Origin: Actinomycetota bacterium
Lineage (GTDB): Bacteria; Actinomycetota; Actinomycetes; S36-B12; UBA5976
Direction: 5' to 3'
Assembly: GCA_009918865.1 (NCBI GenBank)
Contig: RGCY01000002.1
Location: forward strand, 1-26,591
Length of the DNA: 26,591 nt
Below the pieces are notes generated by a model. The model was not told where the DNA came from, made no database searches, and was given only the letters and a program-made list of their open reading frames with translations. Numbering within the stretch: position 1 is the stretch's first letter; each line of letters opens with the position of its first letter. Both the position numbers and the translations under genes were made by a program. Positions 16,217 through 23,187 of the stretch are shown piece by piece.

Positions 16217-16563
16217 GTCAGTGCGACGGCAATAGAGGACCCCACAGGAGCCGCCGCATCAACTCACCTCGCCGATGGTGACCCTTCCCAGACACCTCGG
16301 CAGCAAGGGGGCGGATGTTTGCGAGCACATCCGCCCCCTTGTCATGCGGCGCCATGCTTCGGTGTCGCCAGTCATGGTGCACCCACGACTAGATCGAAGA
16401 CACGCTGATTTCATGCGACGGCACGCGCGGAGTCAACGAGTCGCGTTCGGCGCTCGCAATCGAACACATAACTCGCCCGTGTCGGGCTAACGCCATAAGG
16501 TTGGGTAGCAAGTCGGTCGCAGCATTCGCTGTGCCGGCTGCACCCTCACCTAGGGAGGAATCA
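16217..16563. other. 347-nt intergenic region before lemA
   Basis: No gene is supported here. It holds the strong hairpin at 16304-16341 and a small hairpin GCCCG-TGT-CGGGC near 16475-16487. A -10-like TAAGGT at 16496-16501 would give lemA a leader of about 55 nt. A good ribosome binding site AGGGAGGAA is at 16552-16560. Open frames across it lack codon or family support. Confidence 0.5.
16304..16341 (+). terminator. Strong 15-bp hairpin, U-tract-less terminator
   Basis: CAAGGGGGCGGATGT (16304-16318) pairs perfectly with ACATCCGCCCCCTTG (16327-16341) around an 8-nt loop. It lies 88 nt after the membrane-protein stop. No run of T follows, as is common for actinobacterial terminators. It could also work as a stability element. 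Confidence 0.7.
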
Positions 16564-17118
16564 ATGAACACAGGCATCGTTATCGCGATTGTGCTGGTTT
16601 TAGTCGGTCTCATCGCGTTTGCTCAATACAACGGACTCATCCGCAAGAAGGTTGCGGTGGATGAGGCCTTTGCACAGATTGAAGTGCAGCTGCAGCGACG
16701 CAATGACTTGATTCCAAATCTGGTTGAGACGGTCAAGGGTTATGCATCCCACGAACAAGAAACATTCGACAAGGTTGTTAAAGCACGCGCTGCTTCCACC
16801 GCGGCGCATGGAGTGGCCGACGTTTCCGCTGCGGACGGAGCCCTGACTCAAGCCCTGCGTGGGTTGCTCGCTGTTGCTGAGAACTACCCCGACCTCAAGG
16901 CATCCACCAACTTTCTTGCACTGCAAGAGGAACTCAGCGCCACGGAAAACAAAGTTGGCTTCGCACGCCAGTACTACAACGATGCGGTGCGCACACTCAA
17001 CACTGCGATTGAAGTGATTCCCGGCAAGTTCTTTGCGGGCTGGGCAAAAGCGACTGCGCGTGACTTCTACGAAGTGACTGACCCGGGTAGCCGTGAAGTG
17101 CCGAAGGTTCAGTTCTAA
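16564..17118 (+). CDS. lemA: LemA family protein
   Basis: A 184-residue LemA-family protein. One N-terminal membrane helix (GIVIAIVLVLVGLIAFA) with few residues outside is followed by the cytoplasmic or periplasmic helical bundle. The bundle includes QYNGLIRKKVAVDEAFAQI, then QLQRRNDLIPNLVETVKGYA, FLALQEELSATENKVGFARQ and YYNDAVRTLNTAIEVIPG, all hallmark segments. ATG 16564 is chosen over the upstream start at 16501 because AGGGAGGAA lies three bases before it and the membrane helix then starts at once. It is followed after 18 nt by htpX. A LemA-HtpX pair is common and suggests a shared envelope-stress role, but LemA's molecular function is not established. Confidence 0.93.
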   Translation: MNTGIVIAIVLVLVGLIAFAQYNGLIRKKVAVDEAFAQIEVQLQRRNDLIPNLVETVKGYASHEQETFDKVVKARAASTAAHGVADVSAADGALTQALRGLLAVAENYPDLKASTNFLALQEELSATENKVGFARQYYNDAVRTLNTAIEVIPGKFFAGWAKATARDFYEVTDPGSREVPKVQF

Positions 17119-17136
17119 GCCGAACGGCAACTTTCT

Positions 17137-18036
17137 ATGGACTTTCGCGCACGCCAAGCGTCAAATAAACACAAGACTGTTCTGCTGCTTGCCTTGATGG
17201 GCTCGGTGGTCTCGTTTGTCATCTGGGGCGTGGCTTACTACCTTGGTTACACAGGCGTTGGCATCGTTCCGATTGCGGTTTTCATGGTGGTGGGAGGTTC
17301 CTGGTGGTCTTACTACGCAAGTGACCGACTTGTGCTGGCGATGACCGGTGCCCGTGAAGTCACGTCGGAGCAGGCACCACAACTGCATAACCTCGTTGAA
17401 GAAATGGCGATTGCTGCCGGTCTACCCAAACCGCGGATTGCCATCGTGGATGACCCAGCACCAAACGCATTTGCAACTGGCCGCAATCCTGAGCATGGGC
17501 TTGTTGCCTACACCACTGGCATCCTCGAATTGATGGATCGTGAAGAGTTGCAAGGCGTGACTGCTCATGAACTCGCACACATTGGTAACCGCGACACTTT
17601 GGTGTCAACTGTTGCGGCCACAACAGCAGGCGCAATTGCACTCATGTCGGATCTTGCGATGCGCATGATGTGGTTTGGTGGCGGTCGCCGTCGCGATAGC
17701 GACAACAACAATCCGTTGTTGCTCATCGTGGCGCTCATTGTGTTGGTGCTCGCGCCCCTCGCGGCCATCTTGCTCAAGGCCGCGGTCAGCCGAAGCCGCG
17801 AAAGTCTCGCCGATGCAACCGGCGTGCAGTTCTCTCGCAACCCGGCCGGTCTGCGCCGGGCGTTGGAAACGCTGCAACAAAACCAGACGGTGGTGCAAGC
17901 GCGTTCAACTGCCTTTGCACACTTGTGGATTGAATCGCCGCTCGATGCCAGTGCAGGCAGCAAACTATTCGCAACTCATCCACCTCTTGAGGAGCGCATT
18001 GCGGTCTTGCGCCAGATGGAAGGCCAGCGGTCTTAG
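17137..18036 (+). CDS. htpX: HtpX-like membrane zinc metalloprotease (M48)
   Basis: Membrane-embedded protease that degrades damaged or misfolded membrane proteins. The 299 residues have two N-terminal helices (~15-38 and 40-58). The zinc motif HELAH is at 144-148, with Glu145 as catalytic residue. Two further hydrophobic segments follow (~155-180 and 190-213). SRSRESLADATG carries the third zinc ligand, probably Glu221. FATHPPLEERI near the C-terminus is also typical of the family. An Asp/Asn/Arg-rich loop (~182-192) separates the last helices. It is downstream of lemA and probably co-transcribed. A hairpin follows within 20 nt. Confidence 0.93.
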   Translation: MDFRARQASNKHKTVLLLALMGSVVSFVIWGVAYYLGYTGVGIVPIAVFMVVGGSWWSYYASDRLVLAMTGAREVTSEQAPQLHNLVEEMAIAAGLPKPRIAIVDDPAPNAFATGRNPEHGLVAYTTGILELMDREELQGVTAHELAHIGNRDTLVSTVAATTAGAIALMSDLAMRMMWFGGGRRRDSDNNNPLLLIVALIVLVLAPLAAILLKAAVSRSRESLADATGVQFSRNPAGLRRALETLQQNQTVVQARSTAFAHLWIESPLDASAGSKLFATHPPLEERIAVLRQMEGQRS

Positions 18037-18055
18037 TTAGTCATTCTCACGTAAA

Positions 18056-18081
18056 GCATTCGCGACGGCGTCGCGCTATGC
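18056..18081. terminator. Hairpin between converging htpX and DUF4870 genes
   Basis: CGCGAC (18061-18066) pairs with GTCGCG (18070-18075) around GGC. Outer GCAT (18056-18059) and ATGC (18078-18081) add four pairs across a small internal loop. Its position between two converging genes suggests a shared bidirectional terminator. There is no U-tract. Confidence 0.55.
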
Positions 18082-18110
18082 GTTCATTCAAACTGTCGTG
18101 ACACCGAGGG

Positions 18111-18497
18111 TTATTTCACCAATCGGAATGTGAGTGGATACCTATATGGCACACCGTCATTGGTCTTCACAGCAGCGATGATTGGCATGATGAGTAGTAG
18201 TAACGCAATCAGTGGCAAGGTGACCCAGCCAATGAACACAAAGAGCAGTGGTAGCGAAATCAATGCATACACAATCATTGAAATCTGAAAGTTCAGTGAT
18301 TCAGCAGCAGCCATGCGCACGATTGGTCGGTCCTTCTTAACGAGCAAAATCACAAGCGGAACGACGAATCCCCATCCGCCTAGGACGTTGAGCAAAGTTC
18401 CGGCATGGGCGACGGTCGCAAATGTGCGGTCTTGTGGATCAACTGGCGGCTGAAAATCGGCGTACGGTGGAGGTGGCGGTGGCAGCATTTCGGACAT
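18111..18497 (-). CDS. DUF4870 family membrane protein
   Basis: A 128-residue protein of the DUF4870 (TIC20-like) type. A Pro-rich cytoplasmic start (MLPPPPPPYADFQPPVD) is followed by FATVAHAGTLLNVLGGWGFVVPLVILL. Next comes the family-typical segment RPIVRMAAAESLNFQISMIVYALISLPL, and then a last hydrophobic helix. The ending AAVKTNDGVPYRYPLTFRLV is also typical. There are about three or four membrane helices. The frame is open to 18542, but the ATG at 18497 is preferred: GAGGGG lies about eight bases before it and the Pro-rich start matches the family. Function unknown. Confidence 0.85.
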   Translation of the reverse strand: MSEMLPPPPPPYADFQPPVDPQDRTFATVAHAGTLLNVLGGWGFVVPLVILLVKKDRPIVRMAAAESLNFQISMIVYALISLPLLFVFIGWVTLPLIALLLLIMPIIAAVKTNDGVPYRYPLTFRLVK

Positions 18498-18651
18498 GAC
18501 GTAACCCCTCAGCATGACGTCGGATAACGACCAGTGGCTCAATTGTCGTGGGTCGTGAAGAGCGCATGACCTAGGTGGGGTGCGCGCGTGTCGCTAGGAG
18601 AGGAAAACGACCGCCTCTGTGTCAACGCATTAACGCAGAATAACTCTCAGG

Positions 18652-18725
18652 TGGCCAGGGACAGGATCGAACTGTCGACCTTCCGATTTTCAGTCGGACG
18701 CTCGTACCAACTGAGCTACCTGGCC
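18652..18725 (-). tRNA. tRNA-Phe (GAA)
   Basis: A 74-nt cloverleaf on the minus strand. Acceptor GGCCAGG pairs with CCTGGCC and the discriminator is A. The D-arm is GCTC/GAGC. The anticodon stem TCCGA/TCGGA encloses the loop CTGAAAA with anticodon GAA. The T-arm is GACAG/CTGTC with loop TTCGATC. CCA is not encoded. Confidence 0.97.
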
Positions 18726-18776
18726 GTGGGCGGAAATCAAACGCCATCGGCGTGAACCGATGGCGCGTTCCTCCCG

Positions 18777-18850
18777 CGACCCCGACCGGGCTCGAACCGG
18801 CGACCTCCGCCGTGACAGGGCGGCGCGCTAACCAACTGCGCTACGGGGCC
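18777..18850 (-). tRNA. tRNA-Asp (GTC)
   Basis: A 74-nt cloverleaf on the minus strand. Acceptor GGCCCCG pairs with CGGGGTC (one G-U) and the discriminator is G. The anticodon stem CCGCC/GGCGG encloses loop CTGTCAC with anticodon GTC. The T-loop is TTCGAGC within CCGG pairs. It lies between tRNA-Glu and tRNA-Phe, 51 nt from Phe. Confidence 0.97.
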
Positions 18851-18897
18851 TTGCGTGGTACTGCGTGTGACAACAACTCGGCAAGCCGAGCGTTGCG

Positions 18898-18970
18898 CAC
18901 CCCCAACGGGATTCGAACCCGTGCCGCCGCCGTGAAAGGGCGGTGTCCTAGGCCGCTAGACGATGGGGGC
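18898..18970 (-). tRNA. tRNA-Glu (TTC)
   Basis: A 73-nt cloverleaf on the minus strand. Acceptor GCCCCCA pairs with TGGGGGT (G-U first pair) and the discriminator is G. The anticodon stem CCGCC/GGCGG encloses loop CTTTCAC with anticodon TTC. The T-loop is TTCGAAT. It is first in the minus-strand order Glu-Asp-Phe, a cluster order known in other Actinobacteria. Confidence 0.97.
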
Positions 18971-19011
18971 CTGGTGAGCCCGTCGACGAGCGATCCCGTC
19001 GTGGGGGCTTA

Positions 19012-19017
19012 AGCATA
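19012..19017 (-). promoter_or_regulatory. Putative -10 box for tRNA cluster
   Basis: On the minus strand TATGCT lies 41 nt before the tRNA-Glu 5' end. It is a good -10 match, with only a weak -35 (about CGAACA) 17 nt further upstream. It would drive all three tRNAs. Confidence 0.45.
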
Positions 19018-19128
19018 CGCGAGCCGCACACATGTGTTCGATGCAGGTCTCGGCGCTGGGTGAGCGCTCGTTTGGCGCAGATTTCCCTGGGATTGCGGCA
19101 TGAACTCTGTTCGCCACTGCGGCGTAAG

Positions 19129-19758
19129 TCAGCGAAGTTCGGAGAGCAAAGCCTTCATTTCAGCAATCTCTGCGGTCTGGCTGGAGATGATGCTCGCCGC
19201 AAGTTTGGCAACGGCAGCATTACCCGATGCGGCTACTGCCTTGGCCATGTCCACCGCCCCTTGGTGGTGCGCAATCATCCCTGTGAGGAAGAGGGTGTCG
19301 AAAGCGCGGCCGGTGGCCGACTGCAGTTCCTCGATTTCCGCATCACTGAGCATTCCAGCCATTGCGTGGTCCGCCGGCCCATGCATTCCTGCCATCCCGG
19401 ATTCCTCAACCCACGATTTCATCAGTGCGATTTCCGGAGCCTGTGCCGTCTTGATGCGCATCGCTAGCGCACGCACACGCGCGTCAGTGGAGTTGCGCAG
19501 TGCTAGGTCAGACATGGTGATGGCTTGCTCGTGATGCGGAATCATCATCTCGGCAAACATGATGTCTTTATGGCTGAAGTCGGCAGCACCGCTCGACTCC
19601 TCGGATTCATTGCCAGACATGTGGCTACCGTGGGCAGGAGTGTAAGTAACGCGATCCTCACCACAGCCAGCAGATACGCCCAATGCGCACGCGAGAGTTG
19701 CGGCGGCTAACAGGCGCAGAGTCCTGGGTTTTGCGGAGATTAGATGTGCAGCGCGCAT
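19129..19758 (-). CDS. DUF305 family lipoprotein
   Basis: A 209-residue secreted lipoprotein. It has an N-terminal basic region, hydrophobic core and lipobox VSAGC with the lipidated Cys at residue 32. The mature part has the duplicated His-containing helix-pair pattern of DUF305: FAEMMIPHHEQAITMSDLAL near residues 68-87, and LFLTGMIAHHQGAVDMAKAV near residues 156-175. A Met/His-rich linker (MAGMHGPADHAMAGM) lies between them. DUF305 proteins are ferritin-like bundles often found near copper genes; the His and Met residues would suit metal binding, but no metal genes adjoin it here. The ATG follows a TATTCT box by six bases with no ribosome binding site. Confidence 0.9.
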   Translation of the reverse strand: MRAAHLISAKPRTLRLLAAATLACALGVSAGCGEDRVTYTPAHGSHMSGNESEESSGAADFSHKDIMFAEMMIPHHEQAITMSDLALRNSTDARVRALAMRIKTAQAPEIALMKSWVEESGMAGMHGPADHAMAGMLSDAEIEELQSATGRAFDTLFLTGMIAHHQGAVDMAKAVAASGNAAVAKLAASIISSQTAEIAEMKALLSELR

Positions 19759-19764
19759 GCGTTG

Positions 19765-19770
19765 AGAATA
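19765..19770 (-). promoter_or_regulatory. Putative -10 box TATTCT of DUF305 gene
   Basis: On the minus strand TATTCT ends six bases before the ATG at 19758. It is close to the general -10 consensus and has the same leaderless spacing as several plus-strand genes in the window. Confidence 0.5.
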
Positions 19771-19846
19771 GCCGTGGCTGGGCCGTCATGCACCCTGGCG
19801 TTGCGATGCAGCGCTTCGAGTCAGGACGGTCGCCGTGCAGCGTTGG

Positions 19847-19880
19847 GCGATGTGCGTGGCGATGTGCGTGGCGATGTGCT
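19847..19880 (+). repeat. 12-nt tandem repeat, 2.8 copies
   Basis: GCGATGTGCGTG is present at 19847-19858 and exactly again at 19859-19870. A partial third copy is at 19871-19880. It lies in the 241-nt gap between the DUF305 gene's promoter and the end of the Nudix gene. It looks like a slippage-type minisatellite. No function is apparent. Confidence 0.75.
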
Positions 19881-19926
19881 GTTAGCGGTCAGTGCCAATG
19901 TGTAACCGCTCTCTATCGCGACAAAC

Positions 19927-19952
19927 ACAGAACCGCGTCGTTGGTGTTCTGT
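19927..19952 (-). terminator. Possible terminator hairpin downstream of mutT1
   Basis: ACAGAAC (19927-19933) and GTTCTGT (19946-19952) form a 7-bp stem with a 12-nt loop, about 50 nt beyond the end of the minus-strand Nudix gene. There is no clear U-tract, so support is modest. Confidence 0.3.
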
Positions 19953-19999
19953 TTGCGGTGGGCTCTGGCAAATCCCCAGCAGGCCAACCTGAGCAACAA

Positions 20000-20884
20000 T
20001 CACTTCGGAGCGGGATACCACTCCTGTGCGACCACTTCATTGAGCGCATCAGCACGACGATGCACAACCATGACGCCACCCTTGGTGAATTTCACTGGCG
20101 CCAGCCCGAGTCGCAAAATCAACGCATCCATCTGTTCGCCATGTGCACATAGTGCGACCCCATGTGGTGAAGTAACGATTTCGCGGATGAGTTCAGCAAA
20201 CTCGGCAGTGGCCATATCTGCGCCATCTTGTAAGACACGTTCTTCGCGCCACGCCACTTCATCACGCACACCAGCAATCGTCTGTGTGCAGCGCAACGCA
20301 GGAGATGTCACCACATCGGTGACTCCAAACACTCGCGCAAGCACGGCAATCGGTTCCACTGCACGCAGACCGCGTTCGCTCAGCGGCCGCTCGGTGTCAT
20401 CTCGCCCCAGCGCGAGCCAAGCCTCCCGATCACCAGCATGTGCGTGCCGCACAAGTAGTAGCGGAACTGTCGCCGGTGTTGCAAGCGCTTCATCAATGAG
20501 CCCGATGTCGTGGTCGTAGCTCAGCCGTGCTCGCGCTGCATCAGGGGTGAGCCAGAGAAGTTCATCCACTTCATCGTTGGCGATGAATTGCCCATCGACA
20601 TTGCGAGCGCACCAATAATCGACCTGTTTGGGCGTGCCGTCCACTGTGTAGTGCTGTGCGGTGAGGGGCACACCAAGTGTGATTCTCAACCCAGTTTCTT
20701 CCAGAACTTCGCGTACTGCAGTTTGAGGCAAGAGTTCGCCGGCATCAACCTTGCCCTTGGGCAAAGTCCAGTCACTGCGATGCGGCCGATGAATCACTGC
20801 AACTTCGACATTGTCAGCGCCTGAACTTGGTTCTGGGACGGGGCGCAGCAGCACCGCACCTGCAGCACGAATCACATCAAACAC
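20000..20884 (-). CDS. mutT1: MutT1-type Nudix hydrolase fused to histidine phosphatase
   Basis: A two-domain protein of 294 residues like mycobacterial MutT1, which hydrolyses 8-oxo-(d)GTP species and dinucleoside polyphosphates. The N-terminal Nudix domain has the full box G44-x5-E50-x7-REVLEETGL (to residue 66). The C-terminal phosphatase domain has RHA at 146-148, with the phospho-accepting His147, and a second catalytic His248 in LCAHGEQMD, as in SixA-like enzymes. The GTG start at 20884 is 22 nt after the ppk1 stop, so both are probably one operon; GTG 20875 is an alternative. Mycobacteria also place mutT1 beside ppk1, which supports the call. Confidence 0.9.
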   Translation of the reverse strand: MFDVIRAAGAVLLRPVPEPSSGADNVEVAVIHRPHRSDWTLPKGKVDAGELLPQTAVREVLEETGLRITLGVPLTAQHYTVDGTPKQVDYWCARNVDGQFIANDEVDELLWLTPDAARARLSYDHDIGLIDEALATPATVPLLLVRHAHAGDREAWLALGRDDTERPLSERGLRAVEPIAVLARVFGVTDVVTSPALRCTQTIAGVRDEVAWREERVLQDGADMATAEFAELIREIVTSPHGVALCAHGEQMDALILRLGLAPVKFTKGGVMVVHRRADALNEVVAQEWYPAPK

Positions 20885-20906
20885 AGGGGGAACTTACAGC
20901 GCGCAC

Positions 20907-23075
20907 TTAGCGCAGTGAGATGGTCAACTCTTGCAGGTCAATCAAGTCAGTGCCGGATGCATCACGCGTGACTCGGGCCCATTGTCCGTTGCTGCCCAGC
21001 CACCACGCTGACACGTCAGTGGCAAAGGCTCGGTCAAGGTAGGCGCGCATCCGTCGAATGTGGGTCGCTCCTTTGAGTCTCACTAGCACTTCAACCCGAC
21101 GGTCCAAATTGCGGTGCATGAGGTCTGCTGAACCAATCCAGATTTGCGGGTCGCCCCCGTTTTCGAATTCATACACGCGGCTGTGCTCAAGAAATCTTCC
21201 AAGCACTGAGCGCACCCGGATGTTCTCACTGAGCCCCGGAACACCTGGGCGAAGCGCACAGATTCCACGAACGAGAAGTTCCACATTCACGCCTGCTTGT
21301 GAAGCGCGGTAAAGACTGTCAATCACTTCCTCATCAACCACCGAGTTGCACTTCATACGAATCCGCGCAGGCATGCCGCTGCGCGCGTTATCTGCTTCAC
21401 GCCAGATTGCCTCGACTAGACCGCTGCGAACTGTGTGGGGTGAGACAAGCAAGTTTTCATACTGTTGCTGCGCTGAGTATCCAGAAAGTGAGTTGAAGAG
21501 ATTTGCGACCTCTTCGCCAATGCTGGCATTAGTTGTCAGCAGGCCGAAGTCTTCATAGATGCGCGCGGTGCGCGGGTGGTAATTGCCAGTTCCGATGTGA
21601 ACGTATCGACGCAGGGCGTCTCCATCGTCGCGAACAACCATCAAGAGTTTGCAGTGAGTTTTGAGCCCCACAATTCCATACACCACATGCACGCCTGCTT
21701 CTTCCAACTTGCGCGCCCATGAAATGTTGTTCTCTTCATCAAAGCGAGCCTTGATTTCAACAATTGCCAGCACCTGCTTGCCGTTCTCGGCTGCTTCAAT
21801 CAGCGCATCAACAATCGGAGAGTCTCCTGAGGTGCGGTAGAGGGTTTGTTTGATGGCAAGCACATTCGGGTCTGCCGCGGCTTGTTCAATAAACCTCTGC
21901 ACGCTTGTGGAGAACGAGTGGTAGGGGTGGTGCAAAAGGATGTCTCGTTCACGCATGATGTCGAGCACATCAATTGGTGCCGACGTTTCCTGCTCCGCGA
22001 GTTCCTTACTAATTCGTGGCACAAAACGCGGATACTTCAGGTCATCTCGCTCAAGGGAGACGATGTCGTTCAGCGCTCGCAAATCCAGCGGTGCCGGCAA
22101 GTGAAAAACTTCCTGCTCGCTCACGCCAAGTTCGGCAGTGATGAGTTCGAGCATGTGCTCGCCGATAGTGTCAACCACTTCAAGTCGCACAGGTGGTCCG
22201 AAGCGCCGGCGCGTGAGTTCGCGCTCAAGTGCATCAAGCAGGTTCTCGGCTTCATCTTCTTCAACTTCAAGGTCTTCGTTGCGAGTGACTCGAAAAGTTT
22301 GGTGTTCCACCACATGCATTCCTGGAAACAAGTCACCAAGGTGCGCGGCGATGAGTTCTTCAAGAGGCAAGAAACGTTGGCCGGCAAGGAGAACGAACCG
22401 CGGCAACAGCGGCGGCACCTTGACGCGCGCGAACATCTCGATTTCCGTTTCAGGGTTACGCACCAGCACTGCAAGGTTCAGAGATAAGCCTGAGATATAG
22501 GGAAATGGGTGACTTGGGTCTACGGCAAGTGGTGTGAGAACGGGGAACACGCGTTTGCTGAAGAACTCACTCGCGTTGGTGCGCTCAACATCAGAAAGGT
22601 CACGCCAAGTGAGAACTTCGATGTCTTCAGCATTGAGTTGGGGGAGTAATTCATTGCGATAGAGCGCGGCTTGACGCTCTTGTAGCCGATGCGAAGCTTC
22701 CAACACCTGAGCATGAAGTTGCCGCGGTAGCAACCCACTGGCTGCGCGGACCGCGATACCGGTTGCGATCCGGCGGCGAAGCCCGGCCACTCGAACCATG
22801 AAGAACTCGTCAAGGTTGTTCGTGACAATGGCGCAGAATCTCGCGCGTTCGAGCAAGGGCACGGACGGATCTTCAGCAAGTTCCAGAACGCGCTCATTGA
22901 ATTGCAGCCACGAGAGCTCTCGGTCCAGAAACCGATCTTTGGGAAGGGCTGGGGGTAGCCCAGACGGCACCGCCGAGGTGTTCGCTGACCCGACGGCGTC
23001 GGTTTCCCCAGCGACATTAGGCGTGGAATCCGACGCCGATGTCTGGGATGCTAAGGGTTCCTCACGCGATTGCAC
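20907..23075 (-). CDS. ppk1: Polyphosphate kinase 1
   Basis: Transfers the terminal phosphate of ATP to make polyphosphate, reversibly, at the cytoplasmic membrane. The 722 residues begin with a ~45-residue Ser/Ala/Thr-rich extension. The N domain follows: RFLDRELSWLQFNERVLE and VTNNLDEFFMVRVAGL. The head domain and the phospholipase-D-like catalytic domains come next. GLKTHCKLL carries the likely phosphorylated His, RRYVHIGTGNYHPRTARIYED follows, and RFLEHSRVYEFENGG holds the second conserved His. The GTG start is inferred; no ribosome binding site is clear. It is divergent from ppx across a 112-nt gap and is followed by mutT1. Confidence 0.96.
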   Translation of the reverse strand: MQSREEPLASQTSASDSTPNVAGETDAVGSANTSAVPSGLPPALPKDRFLDRELSWLQFNERVLELAEDPSVPLLERARFCAIVTNNLDEFFMVRVAGLRRRIATGIAVRAASGLLPRQLHAQVLEASHRLQERQAALYRNELLPQLNAEDIEVLTWRDLSDVERTNASEFFSKRVFPVLTPLAVDPSHPFPYISGLSLNLAVLVRNPETEIEMFARVKVPPLLPRFVLLAGQRFLPLEELIAAHLGDLFPGMHVVEHQTFRVTRNEDLEVEEDEAENLLDALERELTRRRFGPPVRLEVVDTIGEHMLELITAELGVSEQEVFHLPAPLDLRALNDIVSLERDDLKYPRFVPRISKELAEQETSAPIDVLDIMRERDILLHHPYHSFSTSVQRFIEQAAADPNVLAIKQTLYRTSGDSPIVDALIEAAENGKQVLAIVEIKARFDEENNISWARKLEEAGVHVVYGIVGLKTHCKLLMVVRDDGDALRRYVHIGTGNYHPRTARIYEDFGLLTTNASIGEEVANLFNSLSGYSAQQQYENLLVSPHTVRSGLVEAIWREADNARSGMPARIRMKCNSVVDEEVIDSLYRASQAGVNVELLVRGICALRPGVPGLSENIRVRSVLGRFLEHSRVYEFENGGDPQIWIGSADLMHRNLDRRVEVLVRLKGATHIRRMRAYLDRAFATDVSAWWLGSNGQWARVTRDASGTDLIDLQELTISLR

Positions 23076-23175
23076 AGGGAGAAGTGTCGCGCATGGGCGT
23101 GGGTTGTGAACAAGCAGTCAGGCATTGCAGCCGTTCAGCCGGCTTGCTTACGCAAAAGAGGGCACGTGCGCGCGA

Positions 23176-23181
23176 TAGGTT
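23176..23181 (+). promoter_or_regulatory. Putative -10 box TAGGTT before ppx
   Basis: TAGGTT ends six bases before the second of two adjacent GTG codons (23188) and only three before the first (23185). The spacing seen elsewhere in the window favours 23188 as the leaderless start. Confidence 0.4.
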
Positions 23182-23187
23182 TGCGTG

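Noticed and set aside
18752..19012. Open frame across the tRNA genes
   Set aside because: It lies over tRNA-Asp and tRNA-Glu; the peptide is a translation of tRNA complement, a common annotation error.
19683..20519. 278-residue plus-strand open frame
   Set aside because: It crosses the tandem repeat and lies antisense to the clear mutT1 gene; its Ser/Arg/Thr-rich composition is typical of an antisense shadow.
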